A stretch of DNA of 32,035 bases from Planctomycetota bacterium (GCA_021827645.1 JAKAVA010000109.1:1-32035), one strand, 5' to 3'. Numbered from the stretch's first letter, positions 22,986-31,832 are shown. Made by a program: numbers and translations. The notes: generated from the sequence alone by a model not told the origin.

Positions 22986-24296
22986 TCATTGAACCTCGTC
23001 AACAATCATAAATTTAATAATCGCCTCGGCGGCAAGCTGGTCGCCCACGCGGGCGCCGGCCCGCACATGGCCGGTGCGGGCTTTGACCCGGATATTTTCC
23101 GCTTCCAGAATGAGCTGATCGCCCGGCACCACGGGGCGGCGCACCTTGACCTTATCGAGCGACATCAGCAAGGCCACCTTGCCGGTATGTTCCAGTTTAT
23201 GCGAAAGCAGCAATCCGGAAAGCTGCGCCATGGCTTCGACAATCAACACTCCGGGCATCACCGGCTGGCCGGGATAATGCCCCTGAAAGAACGGCTCGTT
23301 AACCGTGACATTTTTAATACCTACGGCCCGTCGATCGCCGTCCATTTCAATGACGCGGTCCACCAGCAGCATGGGATAGCGATGCGGCAGAATTTTGCTG
23401 ATGGTTCGAATATCCATGACGATGGCGTTTTTTTTCAGCAGTTCGCTGTTGTGCTGGGAATCCAGCATGGCCCGCATCCGCCGCACCAGAGCGTGGTTGA
23501 GCGCATGGCCGGATTTATAGGCCACAATCCTCCCGCGAATCGGGCAGCCCAGCAGATAAAGATCCCCGATCAGATCCAGCACCTTGTGCCGCACGCACTC
23601 GTCGGAAAAGCGGAAATCAGTTCCGATCGGTCCGTTGGGGCCGACCACCACCACATCACCCGGTTTGAGATGCAGGCCCAGTCCGCGGCTACGCAGCATC
23701 TGGGCCTCCTCTTCCAGTACAAACGTTCTGGCGGGGGCGATCTGCTCCTTGAAATCCGGTCCGAGCCGGTACGAATAAAGCTGCCGACCAATGACGGTTC
23801 CCGCACCGTAATCCAGATCGAAGATGATCTGAAATTCATCACCGGCAGGCGGGGTGGCGATCAGGGTGCCCGAGCCGTCGGTCACATCGAGCGGTTCGGT
23901 AATCCGCAGATAGGGGCGGTCTGCCTCCTGTTCAACAATGCCGGCTTTTTCCAGCGCTTCAACATAGGGCAGGCACGACCCGTCGACTCCGGGCAATTCT
24001 CCGCCGGAGACACTGATCTGGATGTTATCGATACCGAGGCCTGCAATCGCCGACATGCAATGTTCGATGGTCTCAATGGAATCCGGTCCGCTGCGCAGGG
24101 TACTGCGCCGGGCCCGCTTGGTGATGTGTTCCACCAGTGCCGGCATGCGCACGGGGCGCTGCAGATCGGTGCGGACAAAAACCACCCCATGCCCCACCGG
24201 CGCGGGAGAGAATACGGCCTGGCTTTCGCACCCCGTAAAGAGGCCGCGACCCGACACCGTCGTTTCATTCGCGATCGTTTTCTGCGGTTGATTCAA
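22986..24296 (-). CDS. lpxC/fabZ: Bifunctional UDP-3-O-acyl-GlcNAc deacetylase / 3-hydroxyacyl-ACP dehydratase (LpxC-FabZ fusion)
   Basis: 436 residues. LpxC domain, about 1-285: SGRGLFTG, E78-H79 (IETIEHCMSA), H237 and D241 (ECVRHKVLD) bind zinc and take part in catalysis, and H264 (KSGHALNH) matches the E. coli catalytic His 265. FabZ domain, about 292-436: LPHRYPMLLVDRV (H305) and MPGVLIVEAMAQ (E354), the catalytic pair of hot-dog dehydratases. The fusion is known in Bacteroidetes, Chlorobi and planctomycetes. It couples the committed step of lipid A synthesis to fatty acid elongation. The start is TTG 24296; no better ATG precedes the conserved N-terminus. It overlaps the end of lpxD by 32 bases. 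Confidence 0.95.
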   Translation of the reverse strand: MNQPQKTIANETTVSGRGLFTGCESQAVFSPAPVGHGVVFVRTDLQRPVRMPALVEHITKRARRSTLRSGPDSIETIEHCMSAIAGLGIDNIQISVSGGELPGVDGSCLPYVEALEKAGIVEQEADRPYLRITEPLDVTDGSGTLIATPPAGDEFQIIFDLDYGAGTVIGRQLYSYRLGPDFKEQIAPARTFVLEEEAQMLRSRGLGLHLKPGDVVVVGPNGPIGTDFRFSDECVRHKVLDLIGDLYLLGCPIRGRIVAYKSGHALNHALVRRMRAMLDSQHNSELLKKNAIVMDIRTISKILPHRYPMLLVDRVIEMDGDRRAVGIKNVTVNEPFFQGHYPGQPVMPGVLIVEAMAQLSGLLLSHKLEHTGKVALLMSLDKVKVRRPVVPGDQLILEAENIRVKARTGHVRAGARVGDQLAAEAIIKFMIVDEVQ

Positions 24297-25317
24297 GCTT
24301 GGATACCCGTTCCTTAAGGTCTTTCAACTCCTGCAGACTTTCGGTCAGTCGGGAGAGGGCCTTGAGCTCGGCAAAAAACTGACGTGCAGGTCGGGCGGGA
24401 GCACCGAGCATTCGTGCTCCCGGTGGCGTATCGTCAACCACAGCCGAAAAACCCGCCACCTGAGTGCCGGTTCCGACATTGATGTGATCCGCCAGTACCG
24501 AGCCGCCGCCCATCACCAGATAATCGCCGGCGGTTACCGATCCTGCTATGCCGACATGCGACACCAGAATCGTGTGTTTTCCCAACCGGACATTATGCCC
24601 CACCTGCACCAGATTATCCAGTTTGCTGCCCGCTCCGATCACCGTCTGGCTGTATTTGCCGCGATCGATGCAGGTATTGGCACCAAGCTCGCAGTCATCT
24701 TCAATAAGCACGGAACCGATGTGTGGAATTTTGTGGTGTTTTCCACCTGAAAAAACATACCCAAAACCATCCGCGCCGATCACACACCCGCTGTGCAGAA
24801 TGACCCGGTCTCCCAGTGTGCTCTGCGCCCGCACGACGCATTGAGCGTAAAGTCGGCAATCGCGTCCGAGGCGAGAGCCGGACCCGATGAACACCTGCGA
24901 TTCCAGAATTGTTCCGCTTCCGATGATCGCCTTTTCACCGATCACGCAATGCGGGCCGATGCGGGCGGTAGGATCGATCTGAACACCGGCGGCAAGCGTC
25001 GTCGTGGGGTGCACCCCGACGGGGGGAATATCCAGTTGCGGTTCCAGATGCTCCAGCACCTTGATCATCGCCATATCGGCGTTAGCGACACGGATGATCA
25101 CCTGATCGGCTCGCGGATGGACGTCAATATCCTCACTGCACAGAGCGCCGGCGGCAGGGGATTGGAAAAAATCGCGGGCGAATTTCTTCGCACCGATCAG
25201 CGTAAGCTCACCCGGCCCAACCCGGTCGATCACCTCAATGCCGGTGAAGATGGTCTCCGCCGGTCCGATGCACTCGCCGCGCGTCCACACCGCAACGTCA
25301 CGTGCTGAAAACTTCAT
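24265..25317 (-). CDS. lpxD: UDP-3-O-acylglucosamine N-acyltransferase (LpxD)
   Basis: 350 residues, near the usual ~340. An N-terminal uridine-binding domain (1-100) precedes a left-handed beta-helix of hexapeptide repeats (about 105-310) and a C-terminal helix. The catalytic His is H241 in NLVQVGHN (E. coli H239). CVIGADGFGYVF and IGSVLIEDDCELGANTCIDRG are family signatures. It transfers the second 3-hydroxyacyl chain to the glucosamine of the lipid A precursor. AAGGAG lies about nine bases before ATG 25317, 88 bases after the skp stop. The last 20 codons overlap the start of lpxC/fabZ. Confidence 0.95.
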   Translation of the reverse strand: MKFSARDVAVWTRGECIGPAETIFTGIEVIDRVGPGELTLIGAKKFARDFFQSPAAGALCSEDIDVHPRADQVIIRVANADMAMIKVLEHLEPQLDIPPVGVHPTTTLAAGVQIDPTARIGPHCVIGEKAIIGSGTILESQVFIGSGSRLGRDCRLYAQCVVRAQSTLGDRVILHSGCVIGADGFGYVFSGGKHHKIPHIGSVLIEDDCELGANTCIDRGKYSQTVIGAGSKLDNLVQVGHNVRLGKHTILVSHVGIAGSVTAGDYLVMGGGSVLADHINVGTGTQVAGFSAVVDDTPPGARMLGAPARPARQFFAELKALSRLTESLQELKDLKERVSKLESTAENDRE

Positions 25318-25405
25318 GCAGGCGATCTCCTTGCCTTGCCGCTCGGGTGCTCACCGATGCCCTGCCGTTTCCGTCGGTATGGTATCCGCACCGCCCGGCC
25401 GAAGG

Positions 25406-26059
25406 TCAGCCGTGTGTTTTGGTCCACGCCCGATTCATGGCGGCGGCAATCTTATCTGTGATGTCGATGGATCGTTCGGAGTAAAGCACGATCCGCGTCT
25501 GCACCATCTCGCCGTACGCTCGCAGCGAGCTGATGGTTTTCGGGAGCGGATTGTTCATTAACACCAGTCGTATCCCATGCGATTTGGCATACGCCGCGAC
25601 AGCGTTTGAGATTTGGAGATAAATGTCCTGATTATTATTAAGGAGGCGATTATGCAGCCGGAGACGGGAATATCGTTCGTAGACATCCAAGGCGATCGCC
25701 GCCTGAGCGACTTTTCGCCTGAGATGATTGAATTCTTCGGTGCCGGGTTTCAGGGCTAAAGTGGAATTCGGATTCAGCGGCTCGCCCATTTTCTTCAAGG
25801 CGGCTTGCTTGGCCTTTAAGTTGGTTTCGATCGAGTCCTGTAGTTTGTTGAATTGCTGCGCGTCATATACCTGCTCATCAAGGTCTGAAAGCAATGAGGA
25901 GAGGTTCACCACCGCGATTTTTTCACCTGTCGGTGCCGCCGTCTGGGCTGCGGCAACACTTGTCGGATTATTTTGCAGCCGGCCCAGCAGCAAAATCACC
26001 GCCGCCGCGGCCGCTGCACCACCAAGACTCCAACGGATGGATCGAATGTTCACTTTCAT
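25406..26059 (-). CDS. skp: OmpH/Skp-like periplasmic chaperone
   Basis: 217 residues. Signal peptide or anchor (WSLGGAAAAAAVILLLG), then IAVVNLSSLLSDLDEQVYDAQQFNKL: the beta-strand and long coiled-coil helices of the Skp (OmpH) fold, closing with KSHGIRLVLMNN. Skp carries unfolded outer-membrane proteins to BamA. ATG 26059 with AGGAG close upstream is preferred; upstream in-frame codons overlap bamA. The bamA-skp-lpxD order is the classic one. Confidence 0.85.
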   Translation of the reverse strand: MKVNIRSIRWSLGGAAAAAAVILLLGRLQNNPTSVAAAQTAAPTGEKIAVVNLSSLLSDLDEQVYDAQQFNKLQDSIETNLKAKQAALKKMGEPLNPNSTLALKPGTEEFNHLRRKVAQAAIALDVYERYSRLRLHNRLLNNNQDIYLQISNAVAAYAKSHGIRLVLMNNPLPKTISSLRAYGEMVQTRIVLYSERSIDITDKIAAAMNRAWTKTHG

Positions 26060-26120
26060 AGGGTTACTCCTGAAGTTTATTGACATCTTCAAATCATCAT
26101 CTGCCGTCTCAGGGCCTTCC

Positions 26121-28520
26121 TCACATCGGAATGCCCAGGGCAAAGCTGACATAGGATATATGATCCTGCGGGCCGTGGATAATCGGGTACGCCAGATCGA
26201 TGCCCAGCGGCAGGCGGCCGAAGAACGGAAGAATGATCCGCACGCCGATGCCGAAGTCCACGCGCATCTGTCCCAGGTGGACATTCGGTTCCACGTCGCC
26301 GACATCCACAAACGCCACGCCGCGCAGAATTTTCTGATACAGCGGATAGTTGACTTCCGCCGTCGTTACATACATGAAGTTGCCACCGATACCGTCAAGC
26401 TGCGGCCCGGCTCGCGGCGTCACGCCCTGATAGGTGAAGCCGCGCAGCGACCCGATACCGCCGGCGTAGAATCTTTCAAAGAAAACCGACTGTCCCAGCG
26501 GAATGAAGCCCACATCACCGCGGAGCATCAGGATGGTTCGTCGGCCGAAGAGATCGCGGTAGAGGGTATGGTAATAGGTACCGAAGAGATCAATCTTGGA
26601 GAAGGTGTAGTTCCCCCCCATGGTGCCGTACTGTTCCCAGGTGGCGCCCAGTTCATAGCCGCGGTACGGAAGTATCCCCCCGACTGTCCGGTTGTATTCA
26701 ATGCCCGGGGTGATGCTGCTGAGATAATGATTTCCCGCCTGAGCCTGAATTTCGGGTGCGGAGTCGGACTGGATATTGTTGGGATTGACATTCTCCCAGC
26801 GGAACGCCAAGGTCAGGTTCAGATGCCGGGTGATGCGCCGTCCGAGCGTAACCCGGTCGCCCAGCCGGTTCAGATTGTATGTATTATATATTTCAGTAAA
26901 AAAGTAGCCCGTATTGCGGAAGCTGTAGGGGCTGTCCCAGAGATACGGTTCGGCAAAGGTGGCCTTGTACAACTGATACACGGTGCCCGGTTCGGCAGAT
27001 ATGGAAAAGTATTGCCCATTCCCCTTGAACGCCTGGCCGCGCAGCAGTTCGCCGAGGGAATGCGGAAAGTCGGTGATGTCAAAATTCTGCTGCGTCACAC
27101 TGATCTGACCGAGCAGCCCTGCATCGGTGGATACCCCCACGCCGATGGCAAATCGACCGGTGTTCGTGGGCGTCAGGCTGACCAGCGCATTACGCACGCC
27201 GGGTTTGCTGCCGATGGGAGTGATGTGTGAATGCGCAAAGAGTCCCAGCGCATCAAGATGCTGGTTGGATCGTCGCACCGCTGTGGTGTCGTAGAGTTGT
27301 CCGGGGAAAAGGCGTATCTGACGCCGCGCGACATGGTCCTGTACCTGCGTATTCCCACGGACGATCACCCGGCCGACCCGGTACGTCTTGCCTTCCACCA
27401 CGTGGAAGTCGATGTTCACGATTCCCGGTTGAACGGTGTATGCGAAATTGGGCGTCACCTGGCTGTAGATATATCCCGCCCGGCCGAATTTATCCGCAAT
27501 TCTTCGCTGCGCCGCCTTGATTAAATCACGGTCGTAATACATGCCCGGTTTGAAGCGCACCAGTTTCATGAGTTGTGCTTTGGGGAATACGGTATCCCCC
27601 TTGAACAAAATTCGCCCGATTCGATACCGTACCCCCGGGTGAATGATAAAGTCCACCGTCACCCGGTGGTAATCAGGATTGAAGATCAGATGATACGCCG
27701 CGCGACAATCGAGGTATCCCTTTTTCCGCCACAGGTGCCGAAGCATCGCCATATCGGCTTGCAGGTCGCTTTTGGACAGCACCCCCTTATGCACCACAAG
27801 AAACCAGAAGAGCTTCCAGCGGGATGACGTCTGCGCCTTAAAATGCAGAAACCATGATGGGTACAAATTGTTTCCAATGAAATGGACTGAGCGGATAAAT
27901 ACCCGCGGCCCTTCGGTTATCTGATAGTCGGCGATGTCCCGTGCCAGGTCCGCCCGGTTGAGCGTCACATGGCAGTACAAAAATCCTTTCGACCGGTAAA
28001 GGTGCTTGATGGCGTTGATATCCGTGCGGAAGTAGAAAGGGTCGATCGGTTTACCCGCATGCGCCAGCACCAGATCTTTGAGCGTCTTGGTGCGCACATG
28101 CCGGTTGCCCTGGAACTCCACACGCTTAAGCACCCGGCGCTGTTTGACGACGTAGCGCACAATCAACCGATGGTGCCGCTGGGGTACGATCTGCGCTTCC
28201 ACCGAATAAAAAAGCCCGAGCGATGCAATCGATCGTACGTCCACCGAGACCTCGGCTTCGTCGTACGATTCACCGGGGACGACACGTATCTGATTTTGAA
28301 TTAATTTCCGGGCGTGGGGTGTGGCGCCGACAATTTCCACCTTGGAGATGGTATATCCGATCAGCGAGGATTGCCGGTGCGAGACGCCCGGGGTCGGAGC
28401 CCTGTGCGTGGCAGCCCAGATGGCTCTCGGCGGCAGAGGGCCGAAGACGGCCGCAGCGGCGGCAGCGGCCGTTAACCACCTTCGATACCACGCTTTATTC
28501 CAACGGTTTTGATAGCTCAC
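26121..28520 (-). CDS. bamA: Outer-membrane protein assembly factor BamA
   Basis: 799 residues, the normal size. A signal region (about 14-36, Ala-rich) leads into POTRA domains (about 53-430; repeated patterns such as SKVEIVGA, LKRVEFQGNRHVRTKTL, YRIGRILFKGDTVFP and YRVGRVIVRGNTQV), then a 16-strand outer-membrane beta-barrel. IGSLRGF (residues 689-695) is the conserved RGF motif of barrel loop 6. It inserts beta-barrel proteins in the outer membrane, which shows the cell is diderm. The start is GTG 28520 with only a weak ribosome site. The last residue is Met rather than the usual Phe. Confidence 0.95.
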   Translation of the reverse strand: MSYQNRWNKAWYRRWLTAAAAAAAVFGPLPPRAIWAATHRAPTPGVSHRQSSLIGYTISKVEIVGATPHARKLIQNQIRVVPGESYDEAEVSVDVRSIASLGLFYSVEAQIVPQRHHRLIVRYVVKQRRVLKRVEFQGNRHVRTKTLKDLVLAHAGKPIDPFYFRTDINAIKHLYRSKGFLYCHVTLNRADLARDIADYQITEGPRVFIRSVHFIGNNLYPSWFLHFKAQTSSRWKLFWFLVVHKGVLSKSDLQADMAMLRHLWRKKGYLDCRAAYHLIFNPDYHRVTVDFIIHPGVRYRIGRILFKGDTVFPKAQLMKLVRFKPGMYYDRDLIKAAQRRIADKFGRAGYIYSQVTPNFAYTVQPGIVNIDFHVVEGKTYRVGRVIVRGNTQVQDHVARRQIRLFPGQLYDTTAVRRSNQHLDALGLFAHSHITPIGSKPGVRNALVSLTPTNTGRFAIGVGVSTDAGLLGQISVTQQNFDITDFPHSLGELLRGQAFKGNGQYFSISAEPGTVYQLYKATFAEPYLWDSPYSFRNTGYFFTEIYNTYNLNRLGDRVTLGRRITRHLNLTLAFRWENVNPNNIQSDSAPEIQAQAGNHYLSSITPGIEYNRTVGGILPYRGYELGATWEQYGTMGGNYTFSKIDLFGTYYHTLYRDLFGRRTILMLRGDVGFIPLGQSVFFERFYAGGIGSLRGFTYQGVTPRAGPQLDGIGGNFMYVTTAEVNYPLYQKILRGVAFVDVGDVEPNVHLGQMRVDFGIGVRIILPFFGRLPLGIDLAYPIIHGPQDHISYVSFALGIPM

Positions 28521-28584
28521 TGGGAACTTTCACTTCATCCGCTAAATCCCGGCTCGGATCGCCGCCACAAAAATCTTCAGTAGT

Positions 28585-29337
28585 CTATCGGCACTGTTGC
28601 GTCGAGGCCAGCCGATCCGAGCTCGTTTGAGCAATTCGCCTTCGCCTCCACGCGGAGAGCCACGCAAGCCCTGCACCCGATACGCCCAAGGCCGCAGCAG
28701 GCCAATACCAGGGTGCGACCTTCGGCATGAGGACATTTTGCCCCAGCGGGACGATTCGATAAAGCAGGTGCGAGTGAAACCACCCCATGGTGTCCATTCC
28801 GGTGGTGTGCTGAGTGATGTGGATCAGCCAGATGGAGGGGGAGAGGCCCAGCATGAAATTCATTGGTCCCGCGGCATCGGTATTTGCCGTTGCTCCGATC
28901 AGCGGCGCGGCCGCAATCGGCCAGAGCGGGAGTATGACACACAATGCCACCGCCAGCAGGGGGACTCGCCGATCATCGCTCGAAGGTTGATCTGTCACCG
29001 CACTGAAACCGTAGATGAACGTGCACCAAAGACACGTTGCCCCTGCGATCTGGATTATTTGGCTTACCGGCAGTAAACCACCGATCGCGGCAATCAGGCC
29101 GCACGTTGCCGCCGCCAGGCAGGTGATAAGAGAACGCCGTGGAGCATCCGGTGCAAGGCGGGGGGCCAAAGCTCCTGCAGCGCCGGAAGCCATGACCATC
29201 TGCATGGCGGAAATCGCGGCAGCCGGGGTGCCTCCGGTGGAATGGGGGCGCAGAATCAAGCCGATGGCAATACCCGCCATGATCCCGAGTCCGGGAGCTA
29301 TCCAAACCTTGCCGCCGGTGATCTTCCACTTTTGCAT
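28585..29337 (-). CDS. Multi-pass membrane protein of unknown function
   Basis: 250 residues and about six to seven hydrophobic helices (for example VWIAPGLGIMAGIAIGLIL, SLITCLAAATCGLIAAIGGL, VPLLAVALCVILPLWPIAAA and a last one at about 215-235) followed by a basic tail (WRRRR). I recognise no family. A His/aromatic-rich loop (HITQHTTGMDTMGWFHSHLLY) near the middle could bind metal or haem; that is only a guess. ATG 29337 has a poor ribosome site; TTG 29346 is an alternative. It lies directly upstream of bamA on the same strand with a 64-base gap. Confidence 0.7.
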   Translation of the reverse strand: MQKWKITGGKVWIAPGLGIMAGIAIGLILRPHSTGGTPAAAISAMQMVMASGAAGALAPRLAPDAPRRSLITCLAAATCGLIAAIGGLLPVSQIIQIAGATCLWCTFIYGFSAVTDQPSSDDRRVPLLAVALCVILPLWPIAAAPLIGATANTDAAGPMNFMLGLSPSIWLIHITQHTTGMDTMGWFHSHLLYRIVPLGQNVLMPKVAPWYWPAAALGVSGAGLAWLSAWRRRRIAQTSSDRLASTQQCR

Positions 29338-29630
29338 CGTCCCCAAGATTAATCGATGCGGTGATGAATCGCACTGGAAAAGCGCAGATGCGAACCTGGG
29401 TTTGCGTCATTGCCGGCTTTTGCACAGCAAGAATCACCTCAGGTGCATCGGATTTGAAAGCGCTGCAGGCTGCCGATGTAAAGCTTTCGTAATGCGGGCA
29501 CAGCCGTGGAGAGTGTTGGTCGTCCATCGGCAGATCGGTTTTGAGACTCTCCGCATGCGGTGTATATGGACGCGGCGGAGAAAGACTGTTCATCGCCGCT
29601 ATCACCATCCACCGGCCTCTGTTTGCCGCG

Positions 29631-30233
29631 TCAATTTTTCTCGCCGCTGCGAATGGCCTGATCGGAGATGATCCGATTGAATCGCCCCAGAAGCCGCTTG
29701 CGGATCATCTGCAGAATGGCGATGGCGAGTTCCACCTTTTCATCCAGTGCGGCATCGCCGCGCCCGCGCTCACCCATCGCACCCCGCAGGGCATCGTCAA
29801 TCACCCCCGCTGCACGCTCACGGTCGGCGGCGTTCTGCAACCGACAGTCCACCCGTGGTGGCAGCGGTTTGCCCCATGGCGAGAAGCCTCGATCCAGTAA
29901 TGATCCGCCCATCTCCGTTTCGCTTCCGGAAATGTCATGGCGACAACGCTGTTCCCGATTCTGGTGGATGATTTTCAGCATGCAGCGTGTCATCAGCCGC
30001 CCGAAATAGGTGCATGCGGCATTCTGCTCCGGTCGATAGAGATGCAGCTTTCGAATCGCCAGCAGCAGGGCTTCGCTGACGGCATCCTGCGCATCTTCGC
30101 GCGTACGGAAGCGCAGATTGCCCGCTTTCACTGTCGCGAGTTCCTGCAGGATGGTAACAATCGCATCATGGTTTTGAGCGGGGTCATGCATCAGAGAATT
30201 GAGCAGTTCAAAACGTGGATTGGCTGAAGTCAT
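29631..30233 (-). CDS. Sigma-factor-like protein (region 2), atypical C-terminus
   Basis: 200 residues. Residues about 40-95 look like sigma region 2: REDAQDAVSEALLLAIRKLH, then TYFGRLMTRCMLKIIHQNRE, which includes the helices that bind the -10 element and core polymerase. The remaining part lacks a clear region 4 helix-turn-helix. ATG 30233 is chosen with GGAG eight bases upstream; the longer frame to 30470 overlaps the previous gene. It is the second gene of a sigma pair, 44 bases behind the other. No anti-sigma gene was recognised. Confidence 0.6.
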   Translation of the reverse strand: MTSANPRFELLNSLMHDPAQNHDAIVTILQELATVKAGNLRFRTREDAQDAVSEALLLAIRKLHLYRPEQNAACTYFGRLMTRCMLKIIHQNREQRCRHDISGSETEMGGSLLDRGFSPWGKPLPPRVDCRLQNAADRERAAGVIDDALRGAMGERGRGDAALDEKVELAIAILQMIRKRLLGRFNRIISDQAIRSGEKN

Positions 30234-30277
30234 GGAATGGCTCCTTGAAAAAGTGGCTGCAAAAATGTGGCTGAAGA

Positions 30278-31003
30278 TCAGATTTCGGCGTGCTTCCGCA
30301 TCGTATCCAGCGCGGATCGCAGTTGCCGACTGATGGTTGAGGCGTGGATGCCGAGTTGCGCGGCGGCCGCGCGGCAACTCAATCCGTCGAGTATGCAGAG
30401 GATGACGATATTGCGCTGTACGGGCGGCAGGGGGGAGAGCAGATAGGCGACTTCCAGATCCATCATCCACTTCGGCTGCGCCGGATTGGCGGCAACGTCC
30501 GCTGGGGCGGGTTGAAGCTGCGGGCGGACAGATCGGCGGTGGTATGTGTCGGCAGCATCAAGCATGGCACCGCGAACGCGCTTGGGCACAAATGCGGCAA
30601 AATCGACGCCGCCAGCCGGATCGTATCGCCGCAGACAGGAAATCAGCGCAATAAACCCCTCCTGCATGAAATCTTCGATATCTCCGCCCCGGGTCATCTG
30701 TACGCGACGTGCACAAGCCGAAATCAGCGGCTTGCAGAGTCGGCAGATATTCTCCTCAATCAGCACCCGCCGTGCCGGCCGGTGTTCATGCCGCCAGAGT
30801 TTCCACAGCAGTTCAAGCGTGCCTGAGGCGCGGTGCGGCCGGAGAGAAGGCGATATCTGCGGCCGGGCGGTTGGCGGCGCTGATGGAGTTGCAGTTGGCG
30901 TTCCGTCACCTTTTCGCGAGGGAACGGGTATGCAGGCGGCAATCATCGCAAGAATCTTTCCAAGCGGCGGTTGGGGGAAAATAGTGGGTGCAGTTGATGG
31001 CAT
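30278..31003 (-). CDS. Sigma-70 family sigma factor (regions 2 and 4)
   Basis: 241 residues. A Pro/Thr-rich N-terminal stretch (about 1-60) precedes region 2 (67-155: CKPLISACARRVQ, then DIEDFMQEGFIALISCLRRYD, and FAAFVPKRVRGAMLDA) and region 4 (190-238: LPPVQRNIVILCILDGLSCR, then AAQLGIHASTISRQLRSAL, a clear helix-turn-helix). The layout recalls small group 3/ECF-like factors. ATG 31003 is chosen because GGGAG lies five bases before it; the frame is open further upstream but not conserved-looking. Confidence 0.8.
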   Translation of the reverse strand: MPSTAPTIFPQPPLGKILAMIAACIPVPSRKGDGTPTATPSAPPTARPQISPSLRPHRASGTLELLWKLWRHEHRPARRVLIEENICRLCKPLISACARRVQMTRGGDIEDFMQEGFIALISCLRRYDPAGGVDFAAFVPKRVRGAMLDAADTYHRRSVRPQLQPAPADVAANPAQPKWMMDLEVAYLLSPLPPVQRNIVILCILDGLSCRAAAAQLGIHASTISRQLRSALDTMRKHAEI

Positions 31004-31291
31004 AAAAACTCCCGAAATCAGATACCTAACATATACCAAACTTACGACGGAAGTAAATCGGCCTTTCACCCCTGTGGCGCTGCACGGCACGCAGGCGATG
31101 GTCAGTTCACCCCGGCTTGCCGGGGGACGATTGGAAATAGCCAGGCGGCCAAGACGGCACGACAAAGTGCAAGGATTCGTGCCAATACCTGTACGAGCCG
31201 TCTTTATCTCAGCGGTGAAAGAAAATTGTTGCCGAATCACTTTACAGATGGGGGCTTTTGCGCGGATACTGTGGGCAGGCCAAGATTTCGA
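31004..31291. other. Intergenic between sigma gene and tRNA
   Basis: No gene. A perfect 7-bp hairpin (CCCCGGC at 31110-31116 and GCCGGGG at 31119-31125, loop TT) lies in the leader of the sigma gene on the minus strand; it has no T-run and may be structural only. Confidence 0.45.
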
Positions 31292-31365
31292 GCGCCCGTA
31301 GCTCAATTGGATAGAGCATCCGCCTTCTAAGCGGACGGTTGTGGGTTCGACCCCCGCCGGGCGCG
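31292..31365 (+). tRNA. tRNA-Arg (anticodon UCU)
   Basis: 74 bases without a genomic CCA. Acceptor stem GCGCCCG/CGGGCGC, D-arm GCTC/GAGC, anticodon stem TCCGC/GCGGA with loop CTTCTAA (anticodon TCT, reads AGA), a five-base variable loop and T-arm GTGGG/CCCGC with loop TTCGACC. All stems pair well. Confidence 0.95.
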
Positions 31366-31426
31366 GTAATAATAAGTGTTGCTGATCGCTGTACTTAGCG
31401 AACTTCCCTGTGTCGGGGAATGCGGC

Positions 31427-31729
31427 TCATGAGTCCCTACCAAAACGGTATATACCGTTTTGGCGCTCACCAAAGGAGCCATTTATGCCTTGACCCAAAC
31501 AAAAGCTTCCGTCGTATCGGTTACACCGTTCATCGCGCAGTGTGAACCCGCCGGGGAAGTACTGCTCGACTGCTTTACGAAATGCTTCGTATCCATCACT
31601 CATTGCGATACCTTTATCGTAGCCCCACGGGACCCTTATACGTATCCAATCAAGCAACCATGGCACGGTATTGTCGCCATGATATTCGCCCCTCTTGTTT
31701 ACGGTGCGCATCGCACATACCCGCCTCAA
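31427..31729 (-). CDS. Hypothetical protein (100 aa), unidentified
   Basis: The frame starts at TTG 31729 (a later in-frame ATG 31711 is also possible) and reads WLLDWIRIRVPWGYDKGIAM, then YEAFRKAVEQYFPGGF. The amino-acid mix is protein-like, but no family is recognised. Its last codons lie over the 24-bp palindrome at 31440-31463. The TTG overlaps the stop of the 32-residue frame upstream (TTGA). A + strand frame (31460-31738) is the competitor. Real coding status is uncertain. Confidence 0.35.
   Translation of the reverse strand: MRRVCAMRTVNKRGEYHGDNTVPWLLDWIRIRVPWGYDKGIAMSDGYEAFRKAVEQYFPGGFTLRDERCNRYDGSFCLGQGINGSFGERQNGIYRFGRDS
31440..31463. repeat. Perfect 24-bp palindrome
   Basis: CCAAAACGGTAT is followed by its exact reverse complement with no gap. 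Such symmetry is typical of an operator for a dimeric repressor, of a cruciform site or of a recombination site. It lies 75 bases after the tRNA-Arg. Confidence 0.8.
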
Positions 31730-31824
31730 CCAAGGTGATACACCCGGGCTAATTTCGTCAAAACATCTTCACGCGTGCCCTTACGGAACCCAAGCGCTTT
31801 GAGGTCAATATCCTCGCCGCGCAT
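31726..31824 (-). CDS. Small hypothetical ORF (32 aa)
   Basis: MRGEDIDLKALGFRKGTRED is followed by VLTKLARVYHLG and a stop; the stop shares bases with the TTG of the next frame. The composition looks like a genuine helical protein segment. It may be the N-terminal part of a frameshifted gene continued in 31427-31729, or chance. Confidence 0.25.
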   Translation of the reverse strand: MRGEDIDLKALGFRKGTREDVLTKLARVYHLG

Positions 31825-31832
31825 TTGGGCAA

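Noticed and set aside
22662..24317. Plus-strand open frame of 551 codons
   Set aside because: It is antisense to lpxA and the lpxC/fabZ fusion, which have clear catalytic residues; the plus frame has no family similarity.
25728..27230. Plus-strand open frame of 500 codons
   Set aside because: It is antisense to skp and bamA; high GC content makes long shadow frames common.
31460..31738. Plus-strand frame of 92 codons after the palindrome
   Set aside because: It competes with the minus-strand frame over the same bases; it has no family similarity and no convincing start, so I kept only the minus frame and at low confidence.
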